DNA from: Synechococcus sp. JA-3-3Ab
GTDB taxonomy: Bacteria > Cyanobacteriota > Cyanobacteriia > Thermostichales > Thermostichaceae
NCBI RefSeq assembly: GCF_000013205.1
Contig: NC_007775.1
Coordinates: forward strand, 1,980,501 to 2,044,500
Length of the DNA stretch: 64,000 bases
Direction of reading: 5' to 3'
Below, piece by piece: positions 53,355 through 60,986 of the stretch. Every line of letters begins with the position of its first letter. The stretch's first letter is position 1. The notes beneath the pieces were generated by a model. The model made no database searches. It saw only the letters and a program-made list of their open reading frames with translations, and was not told the origin of the DNA. The position numbers were made by a program, and so were the translations under genes.

Positions 53355-53415
53355 GCCTGGGTTGTTCCCAGCCGCCCGCCTGCCTAGACTGGAAGGGATC
53401 TCCTCTGCCGCCTTG

Positions 53416-53985
53416 ATGATGCGTCCTACACCGGAGCTGGCGGCCCTTTTGCGCCGCACCGCCGATCGCTTGCAGGCCCAGCACTGGGGCTTTTGGGATC
53501 GCGAGTACTGCTGGCGGGATAGTACCCGCTGCAATTGCGGCCTGCTGGTGCGAGAAGCCCTGGGCTGGAATCAGCAGCAGCTTAGCCTACACATCCACCG
53601 CGGCACTTGGCGCACCATTGCCCAAACAGCCTATCGCACCGCTGCCTTTGTCCTGAGGGATCCCTGGCAAGCCCGGTGCCAGGCCACGGGCCTGCGGCTG
53701 GGGTATGTGTTTGAGAAGATGGCAGAGCTGGGGTTTGACCGGCCAGAGGACTTTGCTGCCCTGGAAGAGCTCAGCGATCCGGTTATCCTGGCCCGCCTCG
53801 CCGAAAAGGGGGTGGAGCCAGTGCGGCGCGACCACGCCCTCCATGTGGCCCTCTACATGCGGGAGCTGGCCGACTGGATTGAGGAGCAGCTGCAGGCCCA
53901 GGCTCAGCTCAGCCACTTGACCCAACCCCTGCCCAAAGCCAAAGCAACAGAGGTGGCCGTCCGCCAGCCGCTGCGCCTGCGGTGA
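53416..53985 (+). CDS. Conserved hypothetical protein
   Basis: From the ATG pair at 53416 the protein is 189 residues, mostly helical (PTPELAALLRRTADRLQAQ; FVLRDPWQARCQATGLRLGY; DHALHVALYMRELADWIEEQ), with a CRDSTRCNCG-like cysteine segment (STRCNCGLLVREALGW). No family is recognised. A TTG start 18 codons upstream is possible. It follows the WecA-like gene by 61 bases and converges on apt. Confidence 0.6.
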   Translation: MMRPTPELAALLRRTADRLQAQHWGFWDREYCWRDSTRCNCGLLVREALGWNQQQLSLHIHRGTWRTIAQTAYRTAAFVLRDPWQARCQATGLRLGYVFEKMAELGFDRPEDFAALEELSDPVILARLAEKGVEPVRRDHALHVALYMRELADWIEEQLQAQAQLSHLTQPLPKAKATEVAVRQPLRLR

Positions 53986-53997
53986 GGTGTGGATCCC

Positions 53998-54525
53998 CTA
54001 GTTGGATTCGTCCACCATCACCACATGGGTGGGGATCTCAGGGGGCAGGAGCTTGCGGCCCGACAAGAAAGCCAGCTCAATTAGAAAGGCAAACCCTCCC
54101 ACCTCAGCGCCGCTCTGGGCCACCAACTGAGCGGTGGCGGCAGCAGTGCCCCCGGTGGCGATGACATCATCCACGATCACCACCCGGTCGCCGGGGCGCA
54201 GGGCGTGGGCATGGAGTTGCAGCTGGTCTTGGCCGTACTCTAGACTATAGCTTTGGCTAAGCACCGGCGGTGGCAACTTGCCGGGTTTGCGAACCGGGAC
54301 AAATCCCAACCCCAAATGCTGAGCCAAAGCAGCCCCCAGAATAAACCCCCGCGACTCAATGCCCACCACATAGTCCAGGGATCCCATAGTGGCAGTACCG
54401 GCAGCCAACTGTTCAATTGCCGCCCGAAAGCCTGCTGGATCCCGCAGCAGGGGGGTTATGTCGCGAAAGAGGATCCCGGGTTTGGGAAAATCGGGCACCA
54501 AGCGGATGAAGGCGCGCAAATCCAT
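53998..54525 (-). CDS. apt: Adenine phosphoribosyltransferase
   Basis: Apt salvages adenine to AMP with PRPP. The 175 residues from [17 protein letters not shown] match the family throughout: [54 protein letters not shown] and the PRPP loop [14 protein letters not shown]. An open frame continues 14 codons upstream but standard alignments begin at this ATG. Confidence 0.95.
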   Translation of the reverse strand: MDLRAFIRLVPDFPKPGILFRDITPLLRDPAGFRAAIEQLAAGTATMGSLDYVVGIESRGFILGAALAQHLGLGFVPVRKPGKLPPPVLSQSYSLEYGQDQLQLHAHALRPGDRVVIVDDVIATGGTAAATAQLVAQSGAEVGGFAFLIELAFLSGRKLLPPEIPTHVVMVDESN

Positions 54526-54703
54526 CCTGTTTTCCTCGCTGGCCAGTGGCTTGCCGAAAGAACGCAACCCATCATACCCACTTAGCTTAAGGGCAGATGG
54601 AATGCCTTTTTGTCCGTTCGGCAGCGGGGAAGATTTTTTATAATTAGCAGGGCTGGGAGCCGCGGCTTACCTGGTCTTTCTGTTTGTGACTCGGAGATTT
54701 CCC

Positions 54704-55141
54704 ATGCGCTACTACATGGCCATCGACTCCAATCCCCTGGCAAGTTTGCCGCTGGCTCTGTTTGGGGTGGGCAGCGAGTCGGCATACGTCGATCTGCTGC
54801 AGGACAAGTTAATGGTGCGGGTGGGCAACTTGTTCAACGAAACCTTTTCTCTAAGCGAGTTGGGACGAGGGGAGCGCTTCTCCTGGCCCTGGTTCTACGG
54901 CCTGGGTGTGCGCACCGATTTCCAGGGGTTGGTGGGCGCGGTAACCAGCACCCAGGGGGTGGTTGCCATTCCGCTGCTGCAGGAAAAGACCCTCTTCATC
55001 CCTCTGCTGGGGCCGCTGGGGCTGCAAGTACCCTGCAAAAAGCTGGTCTTCAGCCTCAAGGATCCGGATACCTTTTTGGCCAATTTCAACCAGGGGCGCC
55101 CCGAGGTGAACGGCGCGCCCAAGAATGTGGTGATTGAGTAG
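54704..55141 (+). CDS. Conserved hypothetical protein
   Basis: The 145 residues (MRYYMAIDSNPLASLPLALF..., then SWPWFYGLGVRTDFQGLVGA and ...IPLLGPLGLQVPCKKLVF) form a compact mixed alpha/beta protein with no signal peptide or membrane helix and no known motif. CGGAG nine bases before the ATG supports the start. It is divergent from apt; I recall no function for similar cyanobacterial proteins. Confidence 0.65.
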   Translation: MRYYMAIDSNPLASLPLALFGVGSESAYVDLLQDKLMVRVGNLFNETFSLSELGRGERFSWPWFYGLGVRTDFQGLVGAVTSTQGVVAIPLLQEKTLFIPLLGPLGLQVPCKKLVFSLKDPDTFLANFNQGRPEVNGAPKNVVIE

Positions 55142-55262
55142 CCAGGGCCAGCTATTTTGACAAGACCAGCACCTCAGTGACGGAGCCGCGCTTGCGGCCG
55201 TGGCAGTTGATGGCGCGGCTGTCTCCTTCTCGCTACGCCAAAGGTCAGCTGGCCGCAGTCCC

Positions 55263-57137
55263 CTAGTTTTGATCCTCTTCCAGCAGCTCTTCCAGCACCT
55301 CGATCCAATGCTCCAGTTCCTCCAACCCCTGCAACACTGCCTCTGGGTCGCTTAGCTCCACCTGGAGCAGCTGGGCCGATTCTGCCCAGCTTAGGGATCC
55401 GGGCGGGCTGGCCAGCCAATTCAGGTAGCTGGGCAAAAAGGTCCGCGGAGACAGATGATACTGGCGGTAACAGGCCAGGGCAACCAGGCTGGCCAGGCTG
55501 ACCTGAGGGGCGCTGAAGGGGCGCAGAAACAGCTCCGGCATCCCCACCCAGCGGAACTGCTCTTCCGGCAACAGCTCCACCGCATCGCCGCACAGCTCCT
55601 GGCTCAGCTTCAGCCACTCTTCGCCGACCCAGTAGGTAGGGCCAGCCTCGGATGGGGCCAGTGGAGCGGTGTCGCCTTGCGAGATCTCCGACCGGTAGAG
55701 GAGCAGCTCCAGCCGCGCAATCAAGCTCTGGTAGAACACGGCTTGCAACTGCGCCTCCAGGTGGTGAATCAACAGGGCCTGGGCCAAGGTAAGGCTGCCG
55801 GAGCGCAAGGCCTCCGGCCCGCTTCCCCGATCGCGGAGACGAGGTGGCGCCGGCGTGCCCCGCGCCCCCTCCAGCAGGTAGTCGAGCAGCATCTGCTGTA
55901 AAAACGCGGTGTGCACCCGAATTTCCCAGGAGGGCTGGATAGTTCCTTGCAGCTCCTCCAGATCCAGCCAAACCCGAGGCCCCTCAGGCCGGAGCCGCCG
56001 GCTGAGGGCTTCAAGGGCTTGCAGCAGCAAGGCGAGGGGTTCACCCCCTAACGATGGCGTCTCTGGCTTGCCGGCGGGTGCTTCCAAGTTGGAGCGGATT
56101 TCCGGTAACCAGGGTTTGGCCTGGGCTGCACAGTCGGGGCAGAACTCTTGCAGGGCCGCCCAGACCAGGGAGGTAGCCTCGGCGGCGGTGAGGGGAGGAG
56201 CCGGATCCCCCCAGGGCGCATAGAGGTCGCAGGTACGGATGGAACGGCCCAGGGCGCGGCTTTTTAGGCGGTAGTAGCGCTGGAACAGGTCGAAGCGATC
56301 GCGGATCCCGTCCAGCAGCTGCTCCCAAAAGGGCTGGCCGAGGCCATGGCGAGCCAGGTAAAGCTCGGCGGCAGAATCGTAGCCCCGCCACTGGGCTTCC
56401 CAGAGGTGGTCGCGGATGAGGACGCTGAGAATAAATCCCCCTAGCTCTGCATGGGCTTCTAGGTGTTGGCCCAACCGCTGGTAGGCCGCCCAGCGGATCT
56501 CAGCGCTGGGGTGGGTTTGCAGGCTCTGCAGGTGGGCAAGGGTTTCAGTCGACTGCTGTTGGGGGAGAGCGGGGGAGCTAAGGGTGACTTGCCACAACTG
56601 CCGCCAGGCCAAGCGTCCGGCCAGGCGCTGCTGGTGGAGTAGACGTTCCAGAGGCTCCGCCTGCTGGTGACCTCGCTGCTGGAGGAGGCCACACAGAAAC
56701 TGGCGAAAGGGGCGCAGCCCTGGATCGGCACAGGCAGCAGCCAAAAGATCCAAGCGCCGCTCCTCTGGCTCGGGCGGCAACTCGGCGGCAGGCTCGTCGG
56801 GAGAGACAGCCAACAGGGACTGCAGCTCCAGGGGGAAAAAGAGCAAGTGGCTTTGCAGGGAGATAGCCCGTTCCAGATCCCGCCAGCTTGGGGCCTGAAC
56901 AGGGGTAGCCGGGATCCCTTCCCTGCCCTCTGCAAGGTGAGCTGCCAGGGCTTGTGTTAGCTGCAACAAGACTTGCAGCGCCTTTCCCAGCTCTGGTGGG
57001 CTGAGCTGGGCCACTTGCCCTCGGTAGCAGCGGGCAAACTGCTGTACCTGCTCTTCCAGCTCATCCCACGCTGGGATGGGCTCTTCCCCGGGGCCAGAAA
57101 AATGGTCAAAGGGAGGGTCGGAAGTAGGAAAGACCAC
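55263..57137 (-). CDS. M3B (PepF-like) peptidase homologue lacking the HExxH zinc motif
   Basis: This 624-residue protein follows the M3B oligoendopeptidase layout. It has a helical N-terminal domain with LRDHLWEAQWRGYDSAAELY-type segment (242-262), RDRFDLFQRYYRLKSRALGR (279-298) and DLYAPWGDPAPPLTAAEA (304-321). The C-terminal part reads FYQSLIARLELLLYR, WLKLSQELCGDAVELLPEE and LASLVALACYRQYH, up to the acidic tail. Between them, where active enzymes have the TLAHELGH helix, it reads ALLLQALEALSRRL (369-382). No HExxH occurs anywhere, so zinc catalysis appears lost. It may be a pseudoenzyme with a binding role. The reading frame is intact over its whole length. Confidence 0.72.
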   Translation of the reverse strand: MVFPTSDPPFDHFSGPGEEPIPAWDELEEQVQQFARCYRGQVAQLSPPELGKALQVLLQLTQALAAHLAEGREGIPATPVQAPSWRDLERAISLQSHLLFFPLELQSLLAVSPDEPAAELPPEPEERRLDLLAAACADPGLRPFRQFLCGLLQQRGHQQAEPLERLLHQQRLAGRLAWRQLWQVTLSSPALPQQQSTETLAHLQSLQTHPSAEIRWAAYQRLGQHLEAHAELGGFILSVLIRDHLWEAQWRGYDSAAELYLARHGLGQPFWEQLLDGIRDRFDLFQRYYRLKSRALGRSIRTCDLYAPWGDPAPPLTAAEATSLVWAALQEFCPDCAAQAKPWLPEIRSNLEAPAGKPETPSLGGEPLALLLQALEALSRRLRPEGPRVWLDLEELQGTIQPSWEIRVHTAFLQQMLLDYLLEGARGTPAPPRLRDRGSGPEALRSGSLTLAQALLIHHLEAQLQAVFYQSLIARLELLLYRSEISQGDTAPLAPSEAGPTYWVGEEWLKLSQELCGDAVELLPEEQFRWVGMPELFLRPFSAPQVSLASLVALACYRQYHLSPRTFLPSYLNWLASPPGSLSWAESAQLLQVELSDPEAVLQGLEELEHWIEVLEELLEEDQN

Positions 57138-57345
57138 TGGGATAGCCTCCTAGCGATGAGGGCCCTCCCTCCATTGCCTTGTCGGCTGAGGGGAGTGCCC
57201 CCTTTTGAGGGGCAGGGAAAGCCTGAAACGATTGTGACATTCTCCCCAAGCCCCTGCAGCCAGAGCGCAGGGATCCCTGGCCAGGGCAGAGGCCAAAACT
57301 TCTGCCAGGATTAAGCTAAAGACTTTCCTCGGGGAGGCAACTGGA

Positions 57346-58896
57346 GTGTTTGCTCAGGTCACTGCTGCTGCCCTGGTGGGACTCAAGGCCGTGGGGGTCA
57401 CGGTAGAGGTGGATGTGGGCGGTGGCTTGCCCCAGATTACCCTGGTGGGGCTGCCCGATACAGCCGTTCAGGAGGCCAAAGAGCGGGTACGGGCGGCCAT
57501 CAAGAACTCCGGCTTTGCCCTGCCCCAGCGGCGGATCATCGTCAACTTGGCCCCCGCCGATCTGCGCAAAGAGGGCCCCAGCTTCGATCTGCCCATTGCC
57601 ATCGGCATCCTGGCAGCCGCAGGAGTAGTTGAGCGGGAAGCGCTGGCCAACACCCTGCTGCTGGGGGAATTGGCCCTGGATGGCACCCTGCGTCCTGTGG
57701 CGGGAGTTTTGCCCATCGCCGCCAGCGCCGCCGAGATGGGGATCCGCCGCCTGGTGGTGCCCCGAGAAAACGGCCCGGAAGGGGCGCTGGTGCAAGGGAT
57801 CCAGGTGTATGGGCTGCCCTCTTTGGCGGCAGTGGTGAGCTGGCTGCAAAACCCCCAGGGAGTTGAGCCGGTGCGGATCCAGCGGGAGCAGATGCTGCCC
57901 ACCGAAACGGAACCCCTGCTGGATTTGGCCGATGTCAAGGGGCAAGAGCACGCCCGACGGGCCCTGGAGATCGCGGCGGCCGGCGGCCACAACCTGTTGC
58001 TGGTGGGCAGCCCGGGAGCGGGCAAGACCATGCTCGCGCGTCGTCTGCCCGGCATTTTGCCGCGGCTGCAGTGGGAAGAGATGTTGGAAATTACCCGCAT
58101 CTACTCGGCAGCCGGCCTGTTGCGGCAAAATCTCCACCTGGGGCGCCAGACTCCCCTGATTACGCAGCGGCCCTTTCGGGCTCCCCACCACTCGGCTTCG
58201 GCGGTGGCGCTGGTGGGTGGTGGCCCCTACCCCAAGCCTGGCGAGATCTCCCTTGCTCACCACGGTGTCCTGTACCTGGATGAACTGACGGAATTCCGGC
58301 GGGAGGTGTTGGAGGTGCTGCGCCAGCCTTTGGAAGATGGCAAGGTCACCATCTCCCGCGCCCGCGTTTCTCTGGAGTTTCCCGCCCAAACCACCCTGGT
58401 GGCCTCCACCAACCCTTGCCCCTGCGGTTTCTATGGAGATCCCGTTCAGCCCTGCACCTGTACGCCGCAGCAGCGGGAGCGCTACTGGTCCAAGCTCTCC
58501 GGGCCGCTGTTGGATCGCATCGACTTGCAGGTGCGGGTCAACCGCCTCAAGCCAGAAGAAATTGTCCGCCTCCAGGGCGGCGAATCTTCCCAAGCGGTGC
58601 GGCAGCGGGTGGAACAGGCGCGGCAGCGCCAACGGCAGCGCTTCCAAAACGAGCCAGGGATCCACTGCAACGCCCAGATGCAACCCCGCCACCTGCGGCA
58701 GTGGTGTGCCCTGTCCGAGCCCTGTCGCAAACTCTTGGAGAGCGCCATCCAAAAGCTGGGCCTGTCTGCGCGGGGGAGCGACCGCATCCTCAAGGTGGCC
58801 CGCACCATCGCCGACCTGGAGGGTGCCGAGGCCATCGCCCCCACCCACCTCGCCGAGGCCATCCAGTATCGCAGCCTGGATCGCGGGCGGCCCTGA
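57346..58896 (+). CDS. comM: ComM / YifB family Mg-chelatase-like AAA+ helicase
   Basis: ComM promotes branch migration during natural transformation; YifB is its wider family name. The 516 residues begin with a Lon-like domain (LVGLPDTAVQEAKERVRAAI, LPIAIGILAAAG), followed by the Mg-chelatase ATPase with Walker A GSPGAGKT (221-228), RPFRAPHHSASAVALVGGG, Walker B VLYLDELTEFRREVLEVL and the cysteine-bearing NPCPCGFYGDPVQPCTCTP. The GTG start has GGGGAGG upstream. With pilC elsewhere in the window this fits a naturally transformable strain, but competence is inference. Confidence 0.93.
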   Translation: MFAQVTAAALVGLKAVGVTVEVDVGGGLPQITLVGLPDTAVQEAKERVRAAIKNSGFALPQRRIIVNLAPADLRKEGPSFDLPIAIGILAAAGVVEREALANTLLLGELALDGTLRPVAGVLPIAASAAEMGIRRLVVPRENGPEGALVQGIQVYGLPSLAAVVSWLQNPQGVEPVRIQREQMLPTETEPLLDLADVKGQEHARRALEIAAAGGHNLLLVGSPGAGKTMLARRLPGILPRLQWEEMLEITRIYSAAGLLRQNLHLGRQTPLITQRPFRAPHHSASAVALVGGGPYPKPGEISLAHHGVLYLDELTEFRREVLEVLRQPLEDGKVTISRARVSLEFPAQTTLVASTNPCPCGFYGDPVQPCTCTPQQRERYWSKLSGPLLDRIDLQVRVNRLKPEEIVRLQGGESSQAVRQRVEQARQRQRQRFQNEPGIHCNAQMQPRHLRQWCALSEPCRKLLESAIQKLGLSARGSDRILKVARTIADLEGAEAIAPTHLAEAIQYRSLDRGRP

Positions 58897-58936
58897 GCCC
58901 TCACCCCCGGCCCCTCTCCCAGAGGGAGAGGGGAGT
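58897..58936. repeat. 40-bp dispersed hairpin repeat, copy 2
   Basis: This copy differs from 39222-39261 at two positions and has the same perfect 10-bp stem. It lies exactly between the convergent comM and recF stops and could serve as a two-way terminator. Confidence 0.8.
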
Positions 58937-58957
58937 ATGGTATGGGATTGGCCTGCT

Positions 58958-60100
58958 TTAAGCCAAGGGGAGCGAGGCGGGGGAGGGAGCAATCTGCCCC
59001 TGGTGCACTTGCAGGATTTGCGCCCCTTGGAGCCAAGCGGCGTCGAAGGATCCCAGGTGGGTGGTGGTAACCAAAGTCTGCACCCGTTCTTGAATCGCCT
59101 CCAAGAGCTGGTTTTGGCGGTGCAGATCCAGCTCTGCCAGCACGTCGTCCAGCAGCAGCAGGGGCGGATCCCCCTTCACCTGCTCGATCAGTTCCAGCTC
59201 CGCCAATTTGAGGGCCAAGACCAAGGTGCGCTGCTGCCCCTGGGATCCATAGGCGCGGGCGGCAACTCCGTCGATGCCCAGCTCCACCTCGTCTCGGTGG
59301 GGGCCAACCAGAGAGGTGCCCAGGGCCTGTTCGGCAGCAGCCTTGGCGCGGATCGCGGCCAAAAATTGGGCTTGAACCACCTTGGGATCGGCCTGGGGAT
59401 CCGGCAGGGGCACCTGCGGGCGGTAGGTGAGGCTGAGGGTCTCCCGTCCGCCGCTGATGGCCTGGTGCCAGCGGGCGGCCAGGGGTTCTAGCCGCTGCAA
59501 CAGCCGGGCGCGGCGGCGCAGGATGCGGCTGCCAAGGGTGGCCAGTTGCGCGTCCCAAAAGGCCATCTGAGGTACTTTGTCGCCCGCAGCCAAGGGATCC
59601 TGCTTCAAGAGGGCATTGCGCTGCTTGAGGATCTGACGATACTGCTCCACCAGGCCCAGGTAAGCCGGCTCCAGTTGAAGCAACACCCCGTCCAGCCAGG
59701 TGCGCCGCGCTTCTGGAGCTCCCCGCACCAGCTCCAAATCCAGGCTGGAGAACACCACGGCACTCACCTGCCCCAAAAAGTCCGATTGTCGCCGTAGCCC
59801 CTGGCCGTTAACCCTTAGGGATCGCCCCCCTTGGCTGCGCAGCTCCATCGCCAGCTCGTGGGCCACCCCCAGCCGCTCCACCGTGGCGGCGATCCGGGCC
59901 TTCTCTGCCCCCTGCTGCACCAACTCCCGATCCCGACCGGCCCGCCGCGAGCGCAGGGTGGCCAAGAGCTCCACCGCCTCCAAGAGGTTGGTCTTGCCCT
60001 GGGCGTTCTCCCCCACCAGGATGGTCTTGGGCGCCTCGAAGGAGATCTTTTGATCCCGGTAGTTGCGAAAGTGCCACAGGTGCAGAAAACGCAGGTACAC
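58958..60100 (-). CDS. recF: DNA replication and repair protein RecF
   Basis: RecF loads RecA at gaps together with RecO and RecR. The 380 residues show Walker A GENAQGKT (30-37), the ABC signature-like LRSRRAGRDRELV region, SLVGPHRDEVELGIDG and YGSQGQQRTLVLALKLAEL, and Walker B LLLDDVLAELDLHRQ. Length is normal for the family. The start is GTG. Neither dnaA nor gyrB, its frequent neighbours in other bacteria, is nearby. Confidence 0.95.
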   Translation of the reverse strand: MYLRFLHLWHFRNYRDQKISFEAPKTILVGENAQGKTNLLEAVELLATLRSRRAGRDRELVQQGAEKARIAATVERLGVAHELAMELRSQGGRSLRVNGQGLRRQSDFLGQVSAVVFSSLDLELVRGAPEARRTWLDGVLLQLEPAYLGLVEQYRQILKQRNALLKQDPLAAGDKVPQMAFWDAQLATLGSRILRRRARLLQRLEPLAARWHQAISGGRETLSLTYRPQVPLPDPQADPKVVQAQFLAAIRAKAAAEQALGTSLVGPHRDEVELGIDGVAARAYGSQGQQRTLVLALKLAELELIEQVKGDPPLLLLDDVLAELDLHRQNQLLEAIQERVQTLVTTTHLGSFDAAWLQGAQILQVHQGQIAPSPASLPLA

Positions 60101-60143
60101 TCGACAGCCGTGCGCTCTTGGCTCTGGATTTCTGGGCAGAAGA

Positions 60144-60170
60144 ACAGCCCCCGCGGCGGGGGCTTTTACT
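60144..60170 (+). terminator. Strong GC hairpin with T-tract between recF and the upstream gene
   Basis: AGCCCCCGC and GCGGGGGCT pair perfectly around a central G-C pair, followed on the plus strand by TTTT and on the minus strand by GTTCTTCT. Both flanking genes are on the minus strand, so its working orientation is probably minus despite the better plus-strand T-tract. Confidence 0.55.
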
Positions 60171-60203
60171 CTAACGCAACTGCCTCGGGGTCAGCAGACC
60201 CAC

Positions 60204-60896
60204 TCAGAAGCTGCTCAGGGATCCCAGACCGCTCAGGCGCTCAGCCGCCAACAGGTGCAAGGCGGCGCGGGCCGAGTGGAAGGCGGCTTTGCTGCGGCTG
60301 TAGTCGGCGAAGGTGTAGCTAGCGGGATCGGCATTGACCCTGCCCAACAACTGTTGGGCTTGCTGCTGCAGCTCGGCTACAGGGCCGGAGGTGATGTTGG
60401 CGAAGGTCATCTCCGCTTGCAACCGGCTGAGGGACTCTTGGGCGCGGAGGGGGGCTTCGAAGAAGGAACGGCCAGGAGGGCCCCCAAAGCCTAGCTCCGC
60501 TTCGTACAGAGCTTTGGCGGCTTTGGCCAGGTTTTCCGCCGCCTTGGCCTGCTCGCGGGCGGCAAAGACATTCCCCCCTTGCAGAGCCTTCTGGGCCTTG
60601 GCAAAGCTCTGGCGGCTCAGCTCCAGAAGACGGGCCGCTGCCGGAGAGGATCCCCGCTGGGCGAAGAAGCTGGCTTCCGCCAGGTCCCGCTGCGCTTTGG
60701 CCAGGTCGTGGTTGACTCGCTCCAGCTCCCGCGGGCTCTGCCAACTCGGCTGCATTGGCACGGGGGCTGCAGTTCCAGGAGCCGAGGGCCGGCCCCGCTG
60801 GGCTTGCGCCGGGGATCCCAGCACCAGGGGGGTGAGGAGCACCAAAATCGGTAGGGAACAGCCGAGGGTACGGGTGAAGGAAGCACGCATCGTCAT
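60204..60896 (-). CDS. Secreted helical hypothetical protein
   Basis: The 230-residue protein has a signal peptide (SLPILVLLTPLVLGSPAQAQ) followed by long amphipathic helices rich in Ala, Gln and Leu (LERVNHDLAKAQRDLAEASF, RQSFAKAQKALQGGNVFAAR, ESLSRLQAEMTFANITSGPV) that would form a helical bundle. No named family. ATG at 60896 has TTGGAG upstream. It lies between the broken histidine kinase and recF on the same strand. Confidence 0.7.
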   Translation of the reverse strand: MTMRASFTRTLGCSLPILVLLTPLVLGSPAQAQRGRPSAPGTAAPVPMQPSWQSPRELERVNHDLAKAQRDLAEASFFAQRGSSPAAARLLELSRQSFAKAQKALQGGNVFAAREQAKAAENLAKAAKALYEAELGFGGPPGRSFFEAPLRAQESLSRLQAEMTFANITSGPVAELQQQAQQLLGRVNADPASYTFADYSRSKAAFHSARAALHLLAAERLSGLGSLSSF

Positions 60897-60986
60897 GGTT
60901 ACAAACTCCAATCGACAGGACAAGCCGGTTTGGGGTTGGCCCGTTCGCGCTCTTTGGGCGGAGTTCTGGGGGCTTTCCCTTGCGGC

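Noticed and set aside
57316-58992. 558-codon minus-strand frame opposite comM
   Set aside because: Shadow of comM. Its N-terminus is a translation of the hairpin repeat between comM and recF.
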